Shown: positions 35,746 to 50,819 of the stretch, piece by piece
How the letters are laid out: each line of letters opens with the position of its first letter
Numbering within the stretch: the stretch's first letter is position 1
Assembly: GCA_038503035.1 (NCBI GenBank)
Contig: JAVSML010019192.1
Coordinates: forward strand, 1-64,000
From: Crocodylus rhombifer
Taxonomy: Eukaryota; Chordata; Crocodylia; Crocodylidae
Length of the DNA: 64,000 bases
Direction of reading: 5' to 3'
Made by a program: the position numbers and the translations under genes
Notes under the pieces: model-generated
Database searches by the model: none
Seen by the model: only the letters and a program-made list of their open reading frames with translations
Told to the model about the DNA's origin: nothing

Positions 35746-38700
35746 GCCATCTTCGGCTTTGCTACTGAAGCAGAATGAACAGCAGCACTGTTTCAGTGTC
35801 CTACAGGTAGGATTTGAATTTTTCTTTCTCCCATCCTTTGCCTGTCTCTGCGAGACTGGCACTTGTTCTTTATTTGGACAGAAGCTGATGCAAAGGGAAT
35901 CCATCCCAGCTCTAGACAACTGCTGTATTAGGGAGAAAGAAAACTGAATTCTACCCAATACCCAACCTCAATTTAAAGGGGGCACTTCTGCTGAAGAAGG
36001 AGATCCAATGTAATTGCTGCTTAAGTGAAAATTCCAGTTGGTTCCTTTGAATTTTGTGCAGCCCTATTTTTTGTCTCATGGGCTGGAGCATTTTGCTATG
36101 AAAACAAATCACTATTCTTTCCTTGATACACTGTTTTGATTGGAGTAATCAACCAAGCCCAAGAAGAATTTGATGCCAATCATATTGAAATCCTAGCACA
36201 ATTTTATTCTCAGCTGGGGAATTGATGCAGTTTGAACAAGCAGAAAAGGAGATTTATTCTAGTTATGTAGGTTTTTATTACTGCACTGATAATTGATCCT
36301 GGTAAGTTATTTCAACAGGACTTAAAAATATTTTTCTAAGCATTGGCACATTTAATGGTTGCATACCTGTTTTTCAGGATTATTTCTATACTTTGGCTAC
36401 AAAATATATATGCGAACAAACGGACTTCCGTGTGTTATTAATTATCTGTATTATGGTAATGTCCAGGATCATACAAGGTCACAAAACAGCTGTCAACAAG
36501 CCATGGCTGTGGCTAATGTGGACGTTATTTGAACTGGGACTTTGGGATCCTATCGTTATTTATTTGTATTTATGTCTGAAGACCACAACAGGGAACAAGG
36601 CCACAAAAGACAGCTATTTTACAAAGCCAGAGCATCAGGCATCCCCTGCACTGAACAGACTTAACAGCAAGAGGTATAAAACACACAAGGAAGGAGGATG
36701 ATAGACTTGCTGGTCATTTGGGGTTTATTTGCTCTTTCAAACCATTCCCCTGTCTGACGCTGCCTTCTGCAAGACATGCACCACCCTGGCCAACCCCAGA
36801 GGGCTGGTGCAGTTCAAATCCACCCAACCAGGAGCTTGTCTCCACAGTCGACTTGGGGATAGGGAGCGGTGCCCTCAAACCCGCCGTGCTGCTCCGAACA
36901 GCCTACGGCATGGCTGTGTGCATACAGACCTGCAGGTGAATCGGTCAGTCAATTAGCCATGTGTCTCCTAAGCCTTACACCACTAAAAACTACTGGAGAT
37001 TTGAAGGCTTACCTGAAAGAGGGCTATGTTTTGGACGAAGGAGGCAACTGGCTCCTAGTAAGGCTATTACCATGACAATCTGAGTGGCTGCCACACACAA
37101 GTGACGAATATGAAACCCAAATTGCTCACAGATTTATAACTGCACAAAAATTATACCATAACAATAAAAGAAAATCATACAAAAACAAACTACAAAGCGG
37201 TTTCAACACTCGCCCTCCCACTTTCATGGGAGCCCATTTTTCTGAAGAATCTATGAACACACAGTGGAAAAATCAGAAAGAAATGGAAGGAATTGAATAC
37301 AGGGAAACAGAAATTACGTTATTTGTTACACCAGAACAGTTGAGCAAGGACAGCAGGACAGTGGAGGGAATTTGATTTTACATGGGAGAGGCAAGCAGCA
37401 ATTACACATTCAACTTCATAGGAAAAAAACCCACAGGTACACACACACAAATTTCACCAATATAATGGATTATGCATCATCATAATTGTAGAAACTTGTG
37501 CATTAACCAACCAGATAAACAAACAGTACCCCCAACACCCCCGAAACACGCAGAAGACCTCATCTTAGCTGCCATGAAGGAAATCCCAAGTCTATACATC
37601 TTGTTAGGGGAGTCAAGCCAAAGATCCCTAAAGTCACTGTAGCAACTTCTATGGACCTCACATAGGACCTGGACCAAATTCTGATGTACAGCAGAAGGTT
37701 CCTAGTTCGGCATTACTTTAACCCTTACTGAATCCTATTCAGCTACGAGGCAGTGCTGAGGAACCCCTTGCATTGTACTGCAGAGGAAGGATATATTTCT
37801 GCTGTAATTAAATCTTTCCTTCCTCTGGATAAAGCAACTGTTCCCAGGAAAAGGGGGGAAAAAGTGCATTACTGACTGCCACAACATGGTGTGCTGCCCT
37901 TGGAACAAAATCAGAAAAAGTCCCCAAGCATCATGGAAAACACAACGACTGTAGGTGGAGTTGACACCTCTGAGTCAAAAAGGAGTCAAAGACACAAGAG
38001 CATTTTCCTTCTCGTCACTTCAGGGGAGCTCTAGAAGCAAACCCAGTGCAAGATGCATCCCTCAAGCCAACAACCAGGGAAGCAGTCACAATGCGCACTT
38101 TGACATGACATGGTTAAGGCACGATTGATGTTATTCAACACAACAGATGTTTTATCGCTGCCTCAGAGGAAGGGATTTCAGGCAGATCCACCCACAAGAC
38201 CTCAGGGGAGACCCTCGCCACGGGGCTGAATTCTCAGGTCAAGGAGCAAACTTCCCTTAAGGATGGGGAGTGGTACGTTCTGCAAGAAGAATGAGATTAG
38301 CAGAAGGACAATGTTGGTTTTTCCTCTGCTTTAGTGAGGCTTTTTGTGCAGCTCCCAGTATTGTATAGCTCCATCCTCATTAAGGACAGGTCATGAGGGA
38401 TGCTTAGTTTTTATAAAAGACCCAGAATCCCCCCTCCCCCCTCAGTATCTCAGTTTTGGGATGTCTGACTTTGAAAGACATTTAAAATATTTTAGCTTTT
38501 GGTGGGGGAAAAGTCAGACTTGCAAACTGTATCAAGCCCATAATTTTGAGATATACCAGATAACTGGGCACTTGCAACAACAAAAAAGTCTCAACTTCTT
38601 GCTTTGTTTCATTGCTACAAGTCAGATGCAACACGGAAGTGGCTCTTGCTTCTACTGGACAGTTAGTGTTTTGTACAACTGTTCAATGCAACTATTTGGG

Positions 38701-41700
38701 GCACCACCCAATTTACTTCCAAGTACAGCTCAAGGTACTGGTTAACCTCAGTAAAGCTCTGAAAGGCTTTTTAAAATCTGGATAATCTTTGAGGTCTCCT
38801 GTCCTCCCATTATAACAACCGCATGTCTTGCCACCTGTCATCTGAGTTAAAGTGCAAGGGGGAGAAAAGTAAGGTTTGGAAGGCAATCCGTTGTTAAGTC
38901 TGGTCACCTACAGGCGACAGAACAAGACACCTCGATCCTGAATTTCTGCTGATTCAGTTTAATAGCTGAGCAGGGGGTTGAGAGTGAGAAGAGCAGCAAC
39001 TGGTTGTTTTGTGACTGGCTGCTGGCAACAGATGCCCTTAGCTTTTGCAAAAAAAATCCCTTGGTATAAATCTGATAGTTATAACATGAATGAATAGCAC
39101 TGGTGGCTAGCTAAGTTACATGTGTACACTTATATGTTGGCCTCATGTGCTCTATGCCCTGGCTACACCTCATGCATACTGCAGTTCCCTACTGAGACTG
39201 TAAATATTGTTCTAATGCAGCAATAAAATTTCTCACACGCCGAGTGAATAGTGAGCCATTTTCATTGCCCTTAAATGCCTTTAAAGCAGCATACATGTCT
39301 CATTGCAACAAGACCTGCAAGCCAACTACAGCATTTGCTTTTCTCCCCACCTCAAATCCCAAGAAATATTCCAGCCCACAGGAAACCATATTCATCCATA
39401 GCATAAAGCCACTGAAAGCTAAACTGTCCAAGAAAGATGCAGCAAAGGAGAAAGCAGGAAAGCAAATGAAGGTTAGAAGCCTTCCACCTTTCATTGCCTG
39501 TGGCATTTCTGCTACCTAGCGCAGCTGGAACTTGGTCTTAAAACTGCTATTAGCAAAGACCCATTTGAAACTACAGCTCTAGGGCAAAATACACCCCGGC
39601 ATAAATGTGCAGCACTCCAGGACTTCCACTGAGTTAAGTAAGTTGATATCAACTGAGAGACTACCTCTCAGGAACCTCTTCCTTTTCTGCAAAGCTCATT
39701 TCTACTTCCCTGTGCACAGTTGCCCATCTGAGACCTGTTATCATCTGGTGTTGACATCTTCTTCCTTGACTCTCACCTTCCGATAACGCAGGTTGAAGTT
39801 TGTTGAAGTTTTGCAAATTAAAAAAAAAAAGTTTTCTCTCTTCCTGGTGCCCACTAAATGTCCCATCAGAGAGAGAGGGAGAAGTTAAATATGCTTACAA
39901 AAAAGACACATGGCTTGCTTGCACCAGTTACAGCCATTAAAGTTCCATAAAAGACTGCAAGGTCATAAAGCACTTCATATACTTTAGCTTAAGACAAAGG
40001 AGTTTAAATCCTATTTGGCCCAAGAGTTACATACACATCTAAATTCAGGTGCTGAAGAGACACTTCTTACCATATACATAGAATTTAGATCCTATTTCCT
40101 CCTTTGTGAATAGACTTGTCCTTCCAGGCATGCACAGAAGGGACCTGCTACAGTCACTTACGCTTTGGGGCAAGCCTGCTCTGTGCTACAGGGCACAGCA
40201 CTCCACATAAATCCCTGAAACTGGGATTGAAACAAAACCAGGCAGAACAAACAGTCGGTTGATGCTGAACAAGGAGGGGAGTCCATCCCATCCTTTAGCT
40301 CATCAGCCCAGTGGCCAGAGCACTTGCGTATGGAGAGGGCAGCCCAGTTTATGGAGTTTATTCCTTGAGGGTGACTCAGTGCGCAAAACGAAGTATTGCG
40401 CTTCAGTCTGCCTCTGCAAAAAAAGCAGTACTTTGCAGTGGAGGTAGCAAGGCTTAATTAATGTCAAGTATTCTGAGATGTATAGCTAGAAGGATCCAGA
40501 GAAGAGCAGTCGCCAGATTTTTTACCATGGTACCAGAGTGACAACATAACATTTTAAAGTTAAGCGGTGCCTCCTCCAGTAAGATAAAGGCCAAAGGAAA
40601 AGGGCAGCAAGAGGTACTGTGCCTCTACAATACAAAGAGAAGCATGATGAGCAGCTGAACATTTCCTACCTTTAAAAACGGCAAAGTATGTACAGCACCG
40701 TACGACATTGCAGGCACGGGCTGGCCCAGAGACCACCCCTAGGGCCATCCACTGTGCAGCACGTTAGCTAGCAGCCTGGCAAATGCTGATGAAATACACT
40801 GACAAAAATATCTCACCCTGCGGTGGCTGGGCACTAGAAGATAAGCGATGTCCTGCTGCTACCAAATCATAGAGTTACCATCTTAGCTCAAGATGATTTT
40901 GGTACTGAAGGTTCAAATTCACTGATCTGTGAGGACTTAGACACACATCGGCACACTGTTCCTGGTTATCCAACTGGTAAGGAAGGCAGAGCCTGGGGCC
41001 TCCCTGTCTAAAAGCACACGCCTGTACTGCCTCCGCTCAAAGACCCAGCTCTGACCCCGACAAGCGTTGAGGAGCTATAGATTACATGCAGATAGCCTAT
41101 AGCTCCTTCTATGGTATCCATCTGCCTTTCATATGGGCAAGCCCTACTGAGGAAGGGTTTTCTCATTCCCACTTTTTCTACTCAGAGACTTGCCTTATTT
41201 GGCCAACAACATAATATTTCACCTCTGGTACATACAGCTCAGCCAGTCAGTCAACTGGTTTATTAAAATATCTTGAGAAAGAAATGCCCTGATGACTGAA
41301 AATGACGAAGGATGCTCCTTTATGGGGAGGGGGGAACCTTATTCTCCAATCCCTGGAGAAAGACAGGGCACGCTGCAAGTCGTTATGCAGCATCAAGGCA
41401 GAGATTTCTCATGACTACTCCAGGACTGTCAGGAAATGATTAAGAAAGCAGAGGAAATTCAAGGCAGTTGGAAAGAGTTTGGACTCCAGTCGCACTCTTC
41501 CACCCCACCTTGGAGTGGAGAGGAGAATTGCTTAAGGCCTCTTCTGCAGCCAGGCATAGGTCAAAGGGTAACACCTGGGAACAAGGAATATATATTCGAT
41601 GCCAAGGGGATGCCTCGCCCTCTAATGAGCCACACGTCTCATCCGCTTCCATTGTGAAGCATCTCTATACCGTAGCTGTCCCCTTGTGAGCAGCATTCAG

Positions 41701-42265
41701 CTGGCAACAGATATATACCCTGACAGTCTTTTATTGTAATAATCCTGAGAAACCAACTGAAGCCTGGAAAAGCCAATGTACATCGCTGCTCAATTAGCTG
41801 AAAAACAGTTGGGAATAAAACCTGCAGTCATTGCTCCAAGTTCCCCTGATTTGCATGTAATGGGCATTTGAGAGATTTCCTGCTGCAGGCTATTTTGGGG
41901 GAAGAAGCAAAGCCTAGCAAATAGGGTGCTTGGACTCAGAAAACCCAAGACGATCTCTCCCCCAGTCTGCCATACTCGATGTCTTGAGCCTCCCTCCTGG
42001 CTCTTCTCAATAATTGATTTAGATCATAAACTTCTCTTACTCTGCACACTGCTAAATAAATAAATGAGCTTCTAGGTCCTGGTATGTTATAACTAGGTTT
42101 GAGGATTTTGCCTTCAATTTCTTTTTGAGATCCAGGCATTTTATTATTTTTCTAAAAATGTGTGTAGCTCTCACGCAGCAGTTTTCCATGCTCTTTGACA
42201 CTTGATAAGGGAGGCAAGAATGGCTTTCTCAATAGACGAGGCCTAGAGAATAGTTGTCTTTCTCT
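35746..42265. other. Intergenic DNA
   Basis: No gene recognised. Short open frames (for example 36393-36701, 38344-38745, 39244-39519) lack known domains and supporting context. A faint tRNA-like A-box word occurs at about 40290-40325. Confidence 0.5.
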
Positions 42266-42269
42266 TTTA

Positions 42270-42400
42270 CAGATGAGAAATTGAGAGAGAGAGAGACTAT
42301 TACAGCGTCCTGCCCAAAGTCACACAGCACGTGGGCAGCAGAGCTGAGAGTAGGCCCCATGTCTGCTGAATCCTCGCCCAAAACCCCTTGCACAGGGCCA
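42270..42400 (+). repeat. MIR-like SINE remnant
   Basis: ttttacagatgagaaattga, a (GA)n expansion, then tgcccaaagtcacacagca and a gcagagctgagag block follow the order of the MIR core and tail. Confidence 0.65.
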
Positions 42401-45400
42401 GTCAAAGGAGAGGGAGGAAGTGTAGTTAACAATTTGTGTTTGCTTTGTTTCTACTCCAAGTATGTTTTCTAGTCCAATGTTTTTCCAACCCCTGAACATC
42501 CTGATTTTGGTAAGGAGAGGTAGTAGCCTAATGCCAAAAGCAAGCTACTCCTTTATAGCTCCTAGAAGAGACTCCCCATGTAGCGTTCTCAGCCTATTCT
42601 CTGGTCTAGGCCTTCAGATACACATCCAAACTACCGAGGGATGTTTCCATCACTCTAGCCATTTCTCTAACAGCCTTGAGGTTCAATCCATATTCAATAC
42701 CCATTGATTTCCATAACTACTTGTAAAACATATTGCTCAATTCTCATTGATTAGGTACTGTGCAAACACAGTAAGACACAGGCCCCAAACCAAAGTGGCA
42801 GTCCCCAAACCACATAGGCAAGAAGACGATCCTCCCCATTTTACTGATGAGGAGCAAAACAAGAAGAGATCTGGGTCAGGACAATGCATACCCATCTCTT
42901 CCAACATCTGGCCACAAGAGTCCGTGCTGAAAAGCAGAGTCTTTCTTAGCCGTCTAAATGGAGGCTGAGCTCTTTCCAAAAGATCGGGCCCAGGTGCCGG
43001 TGCTACGCATTTGACACTGGCCCAGGGCCAGCCTACAACAAAACTCTCTGGAGTCCTGCTCTCCTTTCAGGCATAAGGGTCACCCTTCTTAGCCGTGCAT
43101 AGTCACATTCCTAAAGCAAAGGGGAAGCCAGACTGCAAAATAAAAGAGGGAAAATAAACCTTGACTTCTACAAATCCCACATTAAAATGTATTTGATTCC
43201 CTTTGCTTTTGCTCTGCTCTTCTTCAGGGAGGCATCACTGCGTTTTCAACTGGTTGGTCCCAGATCTGAAGCCCCTGCAGCAACTGAAATAACCCCTTTG
43301 TGCTGCACCTTCAGCTCCCCATTTATGCTGGCAAGACTAAAGATAGATCAGAGCCAAGATTATTGTTCCGAACAATATTAATAGGAAGCAGCTGCTCTTT
43401 AGAAGAGGCTTTTAAGTAATGTAAAGAAACTTCATCCCATTTTTAAAAGCCTGTTAAATTAGTCAGTCTACCCTACGCACACACACGCACTCACTCTCTC
43501 TCTCTCTCTCTTTCTCTATCTGTCACATGCGTTCCTATTCTCTCTTGGCTGCCTTCCTTCTCCCGAGTTGCTCGAACCAGCGATGCATCAGCACCTGATT
43601 GGCTAGATGATGCGAGTCCCATCCTTGGCCAAAATGAACGGGAATCTTATGACTGAAATGGCAGCTTTGTGCTCAGGACAGTCGGCAGGGTGTATTTTAA
43701 CACTTTGCTGACAGAGCACAACAGGCTTAGATCTTACAAAAATTGGAGCAGACTCAATTCATGGTTGGAAGACTTCTGAGGCAAGGACTTTTGTCTTCCT
43801 ACATGCTAGCAAAGTGCCCAGGACATTCTTGGGTGTTGCAGAAATAAGGCATCCCCTTTATGAAGAAGTCAGCACCCTACAAAGTGTGTGGGGGTGGGGG
43901 GAGAGGGGCAGCGGGAATTGTATGGTCCATTTAGCGATTACACAAAACTCTTCCCTTGTCAAGGAAGTTAAACCATCGGTATATTTGGCCGCATTGCTGC
44001 TGTTCCTGAAAACCAAAGGGTAGTGTATGGGAGTAGGGTGGGGAGAGAGAGCAAACTGCAACCTACCGAAGAGAATGAGCAGGCCACAGTGGTGGATTAT
44101 TTAATGATTAGAAATGGCAGGCTGCCACAGAAGTCTTATGATGAAGAATGTGGGGATTACGAAGACGGTCTTTAGAGGGCTCCAAAACTCTTTGTAAGGC
44201 CAAGAGACACAGAGTCCCGCCACTGTCTGTTGTATTCAGAATTAGCCAAAGACTTTTGGTTTCAGAGGATCAAGGAACAAGTCCCTTGTGTTAAATCCTC
44301 TGGCAGAAACATAAAACTTGACCTCCTTGTGTTTTTCCATCACTGAGTCCATGCTTCTTAGGTGGACTGAACCATAAGCCCAGCTTCAGGGCAGGATAAT
44401 CGTGTGGTTGCAGCAGTAAATTGTCTCTCAGGAGACTGGGTTCTATTACAAGAGACTTACAAGACCTCTGTCAGATCAAGACTGCTCTCGGTCCCACCTT
44501 TCTATCTGTAGAATAGGACTATTGCTTTCATTGCCCAGCCTCTGCCTCCTCTGTTCAGACTCTAATCTCTCCAGGGCACAGCCTGCTTCTTGCATGATTT
44601 CTCTACAGCCCCCACATTTTTCATCTGAGACCCATTTGTGCTACTGTACAATACAAAGAATAATTGTGAACAGTCCCTGAATTTTGGATAAGGTTTGTCC
44701 TATATTCGACTTGTATTTTGCAACATGATCATCTCTAATTTGTATTTCTGTTGGATGTTCAATAGCTATTTTAATGCTACGCAAAGAGGAACTAAACATG
44801 GGATCTAAGTCTTTTTATGACAGAAATACCAAATCTTGAACTTCTTTGGACACATAATAACTCCCTGGTGCAATAAAATCTCATGAAAAATGTGAAACAC
44901 AAATATTGTTGAATTCAAATTTATTCACATCCTTAGAAACAGACTACTCAGAGCTAATCAGGACATCTGGACACTGTTGACTTGCCATGATGAGAAGCTG
45001 TTAGGTTTATGGAAGTAGTACAAAGAAAATGGCAAACCAAATGATTGCAGTTTGTCCACTTTCCCAGCACTCTCCTGATTCGTAAATGTTTAAGACAGGT
45101 GATGAGCCCTCCACTGCGCCCTTTTGATACCATAGCATAATCCAGACCTGGTCCCAGCAGTCTTACAATGCCTTGATTCGTGAGTAACCTTGTCTGAATG
45201 TTAATTGAATAATAAATACATGGAAACCTTAGCTGTTTTGTTCTAATACAGAAAACTAAATACTGCAGTACTGTACGGACTCATATAAAAACACTGCCGT
45301 AGTACTAACACAGAATGAACACAAGGCCAAACTCTGTCCTTATTTAAACCTAGTGACTCACCCCCTGCCTGCCCCTTGTGTAGTCACTGCCCCAGCACAA

Positions 45401-45440
45401 AGCACATTCCCATCTGATATTGTTTCTGGTACAATAGCAC
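42401..45440. other. Intergenic DNA with a (CA)/(CT) tract
   Basis: No gene recognised. A simple repeat of cacacacgcactcac changing into (CT)n lies at about 43475-43520. Confidence 0.5.
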
Positions 45441-45454
45441 CTAAAGCCTCCAAA

Positions 45455-45650
45455 GAAACTCTGTGCCCTGCTATGCCAGGCATTGTACAAGACGCAGAAA
45501 GTTTCTGCCCAAAGCTCTTACAATCTAAAGAGACCAGAAATGCTAAGAACAGAAACAGGGGTGAAGTGACTTGCTCAAGGTCACAAAAGGTCAGTGACAG
45601 AGGCAAGATCTGACCCTTAGCTATCTGCCTCTCAGGCCAGTGCCTTGTTC
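45455..45650 (+). repeat. CORE-SINE/MIR-like remnant
   Basis: The words aaagctcttacaatctaaag, then gaagtgacttgctcaaggtc and a cagtgccttgttccc tail, give the order expected of an ancient amniote SINE of the MIR/CORE type. Confidence 0.65.
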
Positions 45651-48295
45651 CCTTGACTTGCTCTCTTGCAGTCCTTTTACACTAGTGTAAACACCACAAG
45701 AGCTCTGATTCCTGCCTGACAGTCCATGAGAGTAAGACAGGATGATAGTTATGTGCATATCAGAAGTAATTAATAGTGATGCCACCTGTTCAGTGGCAGA
45801 CAGAGCTACAAAAGAGCACCCAGAAATATCTCCCTTCCTCTATCACCCCCATATCTAGGACCCATCAAAAACTCTGACGCTGCCATTCCTCGGAGCGGAG
45901 AATATCACCGTGGTTATAGTATGTACACAGAAATGCCAGCGACCAAAGCAGTGACAAGGCTCAACTCTCCACTTGCACCCTACGTCATCATTTGTACCAG
46001 TGCAATCGAGCAGAGGCTGGGGGTAAAAAAGCCTCCTCACCAGTAAGGATACAAGGAAGCAGAGAAGTCTGTCTCCTGTGGCTCCTTGCAAGTCCCTTTG
46101 GGTTAACATTTTCCACTCAGCTCCACCAGCAGCAGAGCTAGCCGAGAAATCAACTGTGGGTGTTCTCACCGGGGCCCAAAGCATGGTGCTAGTGCTAGGA
46201 TGCTGGTGGCCCATCTCTGTCGGGTCTTAGGGACCCAGAACAGAATTCAGTCTGTGGTGAGATCATGTCAGAGAAAAGCTTGGGAAGCGATCTCTTCCTG
46301 CCGCCCTCCCCCAAGCAGAAGACTACCTGTGGGGTTACTGACCTCCCCCCACCCCCAACCCCCAGTCCTTCGTTCATGGAAAAAGTTGAAGAATTGGACC
46401 AAAAGTAAAGGGAGCCCATGTAAAGGGTGAGTTAGGATCCTGCTCAGTAAACCAGAGCCAGATGTACAGAGGCGACAAGCATCTGCAACTCCAATTGTGG
46501 ATTTCAGTACGGTTTGACTTTGCACTTGCAAAAGGTGGTCAGGGCACGGGTGCAGAAGTCACAGCTCATGGATGTCACTCTGGTCTGGAGCACTGAACAG
46601 CTACAGGACCTTAACCTGGTCATTCAACCTCCCTGTTTTCATCTGTACCATTTCTAAAGTACAGACACCAATGCATACCAAGTAAAATGAGACTTTGACT
46701 TTGCAAGGGAGTGGAGACCCTTGGATTGAAACAATGAACAAAGGTGGGAGATGTCACTGTAAAACCTTTTATTGCAGCATCTGTCCTTTAATTTGATGAA
46801 TTTTCTAACCCTTAATGCATATTTGTCATATTGTTATTATATTTTTAGGGCATCTGTTTCTCCTGGCTGCATTTTAGTGGCAAAATGTGGCACTGGGCAC
46901 GTTAGAAGACTAACTTTGACACTGGCCATATGTTAGAAGGCAATCTGTTCCCTTGCCAGCAGTAGAAGAGTTGCAAGGGGTAAGTTAATATCCTGCAGGA
47001 TAGGCTGGACTGTATAAGCACAGGCCCTGGAGCAAGGATCTTGCTGCTCATTTCCCCCATGCTCCCTGGCTTCGATTCCAGTACCTTGCTTCCACTTACC
47101 CTGTTGTGTGTTCTGAATGTGGATATTGCTGTAGACTAAGAGTGTGGTTTGGACTCCCTGGCTATGACCCCCTTGTTCAGCCTTGGCTCCTGACCGGGAT
47201 TCCCTGCAGGCTCAGGTACTTGTTTAACTTCGTGCTCCTCCAGACGGCTTACGCCCTCTATTAATTCTTCTAAGCTCAGAAGGAATTCCAGTGTCCCTTA
47301 GACTAATGTCTCTCCAAGTTGACTTTAATCATTTTGTTGTGTGTTATGTCTCCTCCTGAAAGGTACTACGCTCATAACCAGTGGATGTATTTTGGGGTAG
47401 GCTGAAAAATAGTAAGTCTACGGAGTGCAATTGCAAATGCTTGATGCCTTTCCCTCCCTGCCCTGGCAATTCCTTGAGACTCTGTTTTATTTAGATATTA
47501 TCATGCCCAAAATTTTAATGCATGTAGTCCACCGACGACATTAGACAGAAATTAAGCAACTTCCCTTATCCCCCTGCCGCCTTTTTTTAGTTCAGATATT
47601 CTTATTTGCTATTTGGCCCTAGTCCCAAATGACCTTCCTTTAGTTTAAATGGATGTCTCAGATTGAGAAAGAAAACAATACAAAACAAAAAACAAACACA
47701 TGTGGGAAGACTCAGTTGTTCCAAAGCAGGGGAAAAAAACATTCCAACTGAATTTGCCAAATCCAGTCCACTTACTTTACCAAGACTGTCAAAGCTGATC
47801 CTAAACACCACTGGAATAGTGCTTGATGTTTTCAAACCCCTGGATAGGCATCAATGAGAACGCAGTGTAACAGGAAAATGTTAGTATCCTCTTTCTGTAC
47901 ATAAAGCTTTGGAGGCTCTAACAAGAGAGGGGGCTACTGTGATAAGCTCTTCTGATTTCTGCATGACACAAACCTGAGATTTTTTTGCCCAACTGTTTCT
48001 CCTCAAACTCAACAATTCCTGGGTGCAGTGTTACAGGAGTGATATCTACTCTCTCCTTTAAAAGACTCCTACTGATGGACAATTAAACATACCAGTGAAA
48101 TGATTGGTCAAAGCGAGTGACAGGGTTGAAAAAGAAAACCAAAACGATCCAGCCACTAGGAAGTGTATCGTGAGAACCTCTGTACTGATGGGAATCCTAT
48201 TCAAATGAAGGTGATATACCTATAATATTGAACACGCATAACCCTAGATACTACAGTGACAAGTGGATTTAGGAACATTTAATAATGTAGACATT
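45651..48295. other. Intergenic DNA
   Basis: No gene recognised. A C-rich stretch at 46340-46370 and T-rich runs are the only simple features. Confidence 0.5.
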
Positions 48296-48299
48296 TCTT

Positions 48300-48435
48300 T
48301 CCGTAGATCTGAAAATGCTCTACAAAGGGAATAAGGCCATTATCTCCATTTTGCAGGTGAAGCACAGAGCAGGAAAAAGGACCTTGCCCAAGTCAACCAG
48401 TAGCAGAACCAGAATCCAGCTGTGCCGCCCATTAT
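48300..48435 (+). repeat. MIR-like SINE remnant
   Basis: ttatctccattttgcaggtg, then aggaccttgcccaagtca, gcagaaccagaatccagc and cattatgccatgac reproduce the MIR core and tail in order. Confidence 0.65.
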
Positions 48436-50815
48436 GCCATGACTACACTGGACAGCAAGGAAAACAGGGAGATTAAATTGGATGATCAGATTACTTAAGA
48501 ATTGGCCGGATTAGACCGGACTGGATGGTTAGGTACACTGAGAATTACATTTCCAGGAGATGGATCAGTCAGGTAGATGCACAGATGGGGTTCAGGAGAG
48601 GCAATGAAGACTGAAGATAAATACTAATTTACCCAAGCAGTCAATCTACAGAGTACCTCTTGCTTCTAACACTTCCTGTGCTGCACTTGCTCTTCAAAGA
48701 GTTCCTGCGTCCTCTATCCCTCTTCTGCTGTACTGTTTTGCAGCTTAGTCTAAAAGGTTGAAACCTGAGGCATCACAATAAGTTTCCAAAGCAACTTCCT
48801 GCAATGTTACAAGTACCATATGATAAATTCTGAATCAAAGGGAAGGAGAAGGGTGGGAAGCATGAGGGAGAAACGTAATAAAGCACAATATCAAAGGGAA
48901 AAAGTGTCAGGAAAACAGGATATGACTGGCCAAGCAAATGCCCTCCCCCCACCTGGTTCTCTCAAGTTAGTTCCAGCATGAAACTCCCAATTTAACACCA
49001 GTTTAGCTCAGGCCATTGAGATAATCAGTACTTCTCTCATAAAACCCAAATCGAACTCTTTAACATAACTCATCCCTCTTATGCCACCTGCTGACCAAAA
49101 GATGCTTTCCTCTGTCACGTCCATGAACTGTACAAAGTAGGAACATCTAGAGTCTGAGAGTACAAATACCGAAGCTTTGCTCTTGTAACTAAAAAGGACA
49201 GTCGGTTTCTCCTTTGCCCTCTCATCTCTCTCCAGCAAGTACCTCATTAAAATGTTCTATAATCCCAGACTCAGAAACCCCATGATATCCTTCTTCTAGG
49301 ATGGTCTTGTGGTGTGGAATGAGCAGTGCCAGATACCCAGGTCGCATCTGTTGAATAAATAACTGGCTTCTGTTTTTCACTGCTATTGCTTATCCTTTGT
49401 GCAACCTTGAGCCAGTCACTTCCACTCTGTGCCCCGGTTGCTCCGTGCACCTGAAGATCTCTTTGGACCTTCAGGGTGGAAACTTTGACTATGCTTTGGT
49501 ACAGCACCTGACATATTGGACCCTTTTCAACTTGCAATTTCCAGGCATGCCTGGATTGCACTAGGAACTTGGCTTCCCTGGTCTCTCAGGTGAGAATGCC
49601 ATTAGGTAGTGCATTACGGTCAGGCTTTTTCAAAGAACTCAGTTTCTGACCAAGTGGCCTAAAGTGTGCCCTCTCCAACGATTCCCAGCTGGAAAGCACA
49701 AAACAGCAGGCCAAGAGATTACTAAAGGATTCTTGACTGGGAAGTGCTACTTTGTCAAAACTGAGAAGGGAAATGATCCCTTTTAAAAGTCTGCTTCCAA
49801 ATGTGCTGCCTGTCAGTGCAAAGGGTGGTGTGTATGTCTGTGATGAGGAGGAGGCTGGTTCATGAAGTGGCGTGAGACCTCCCAGCATCCCCAAACTCAG
49901 TTCGTGAAGGCCGGCAGCCAGCCGTTAGGTACTAACCACTGTAGAGCACAGACTAGAATAGTTAGTAGTAAGCAAGTCTCTGGAAAGTACTTCTGACTAA
50001 GCATCTGGATATCTAAGATGTCAATTTAATGCCTCTGAATCTGGACCCTTCAGGTACCCCTTCAAAAATAAGACTGCAGACCTGCTAAAAAGGGGGAATG
50101 GATGCTTTTTATGTGTTTTTCATGGGACAAAATTGTCCTTCTTATATTGAATTTTTTAAAAAGCCCTAAATTTAGCCAAAATTTGAAGTGTTTAATAATG
50201 AGTTCAGCAATGAGCAAATTGAAGTGCAGACAAAGCATTCTGAATATTATAGATTTTTTTAAGCTGTATTCACTCAATAGCTGAGTTGGCATACTTTTTC
50301 ATTTAGGTAATCAAGTTTTTGATGCATCCAGTAGAAAGAAAAATTGCTGAAGAATGAACATCTGCATAGCTGTCACTTTTCAGGGTTAGCTAATGTGGCA
50401 ACTCAAATAATAAGCAGCCAAAAGACCCACTGAGGTTTCTGAAGAACAAAATGCTGGCTCTCTTTCCAAATGATTAAGTCATTTTTAGTTCAAGTACATT
50501 TTGAAAACTGCTACAGCTATTTCATAGGTACAGAATGAAAGAAGTTCATTTGAACTGAGCAAAATGTGTTTGAAGTCACGCTGAGGCTAGTTTTCTTCTC
50601 ATTGCAAATTATATGAAGTCACCATTTGTGAGGAATGTTAGTTTTCTCTCAAAGTTTGTTTTTGCTTTAAAGCCACACCACAGAATATAAAAACGGCAGG
50701 GGGAGGAGGGAGGGAGTACATTTAAGCTAACAGACTCCTACAGGGCGCTTTAGGTTGTTTTAAAGGAACATAGAGGAAACCATTCTCTATTTTGTCATTT
50801 CTACTATAACAAACA
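48436..50815. other. Intergenic DNA
   Basis: No gene recognised. 50090-50320 is strongly AT-rich and low in short repeats, so it is a reasonable place to look for conserved non-coding sequence, but nothing in the bases proves it. Confidence 0.45.
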
Positions 50816-50819
50816 TTTG

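Noticed and set aside
40285..40330. tRNA-like word tagctcatcagcccagtgg
   Set aside because: The A-box resemblance is weak and nothing downstream folds as a tRNA or matches a known SINE body.
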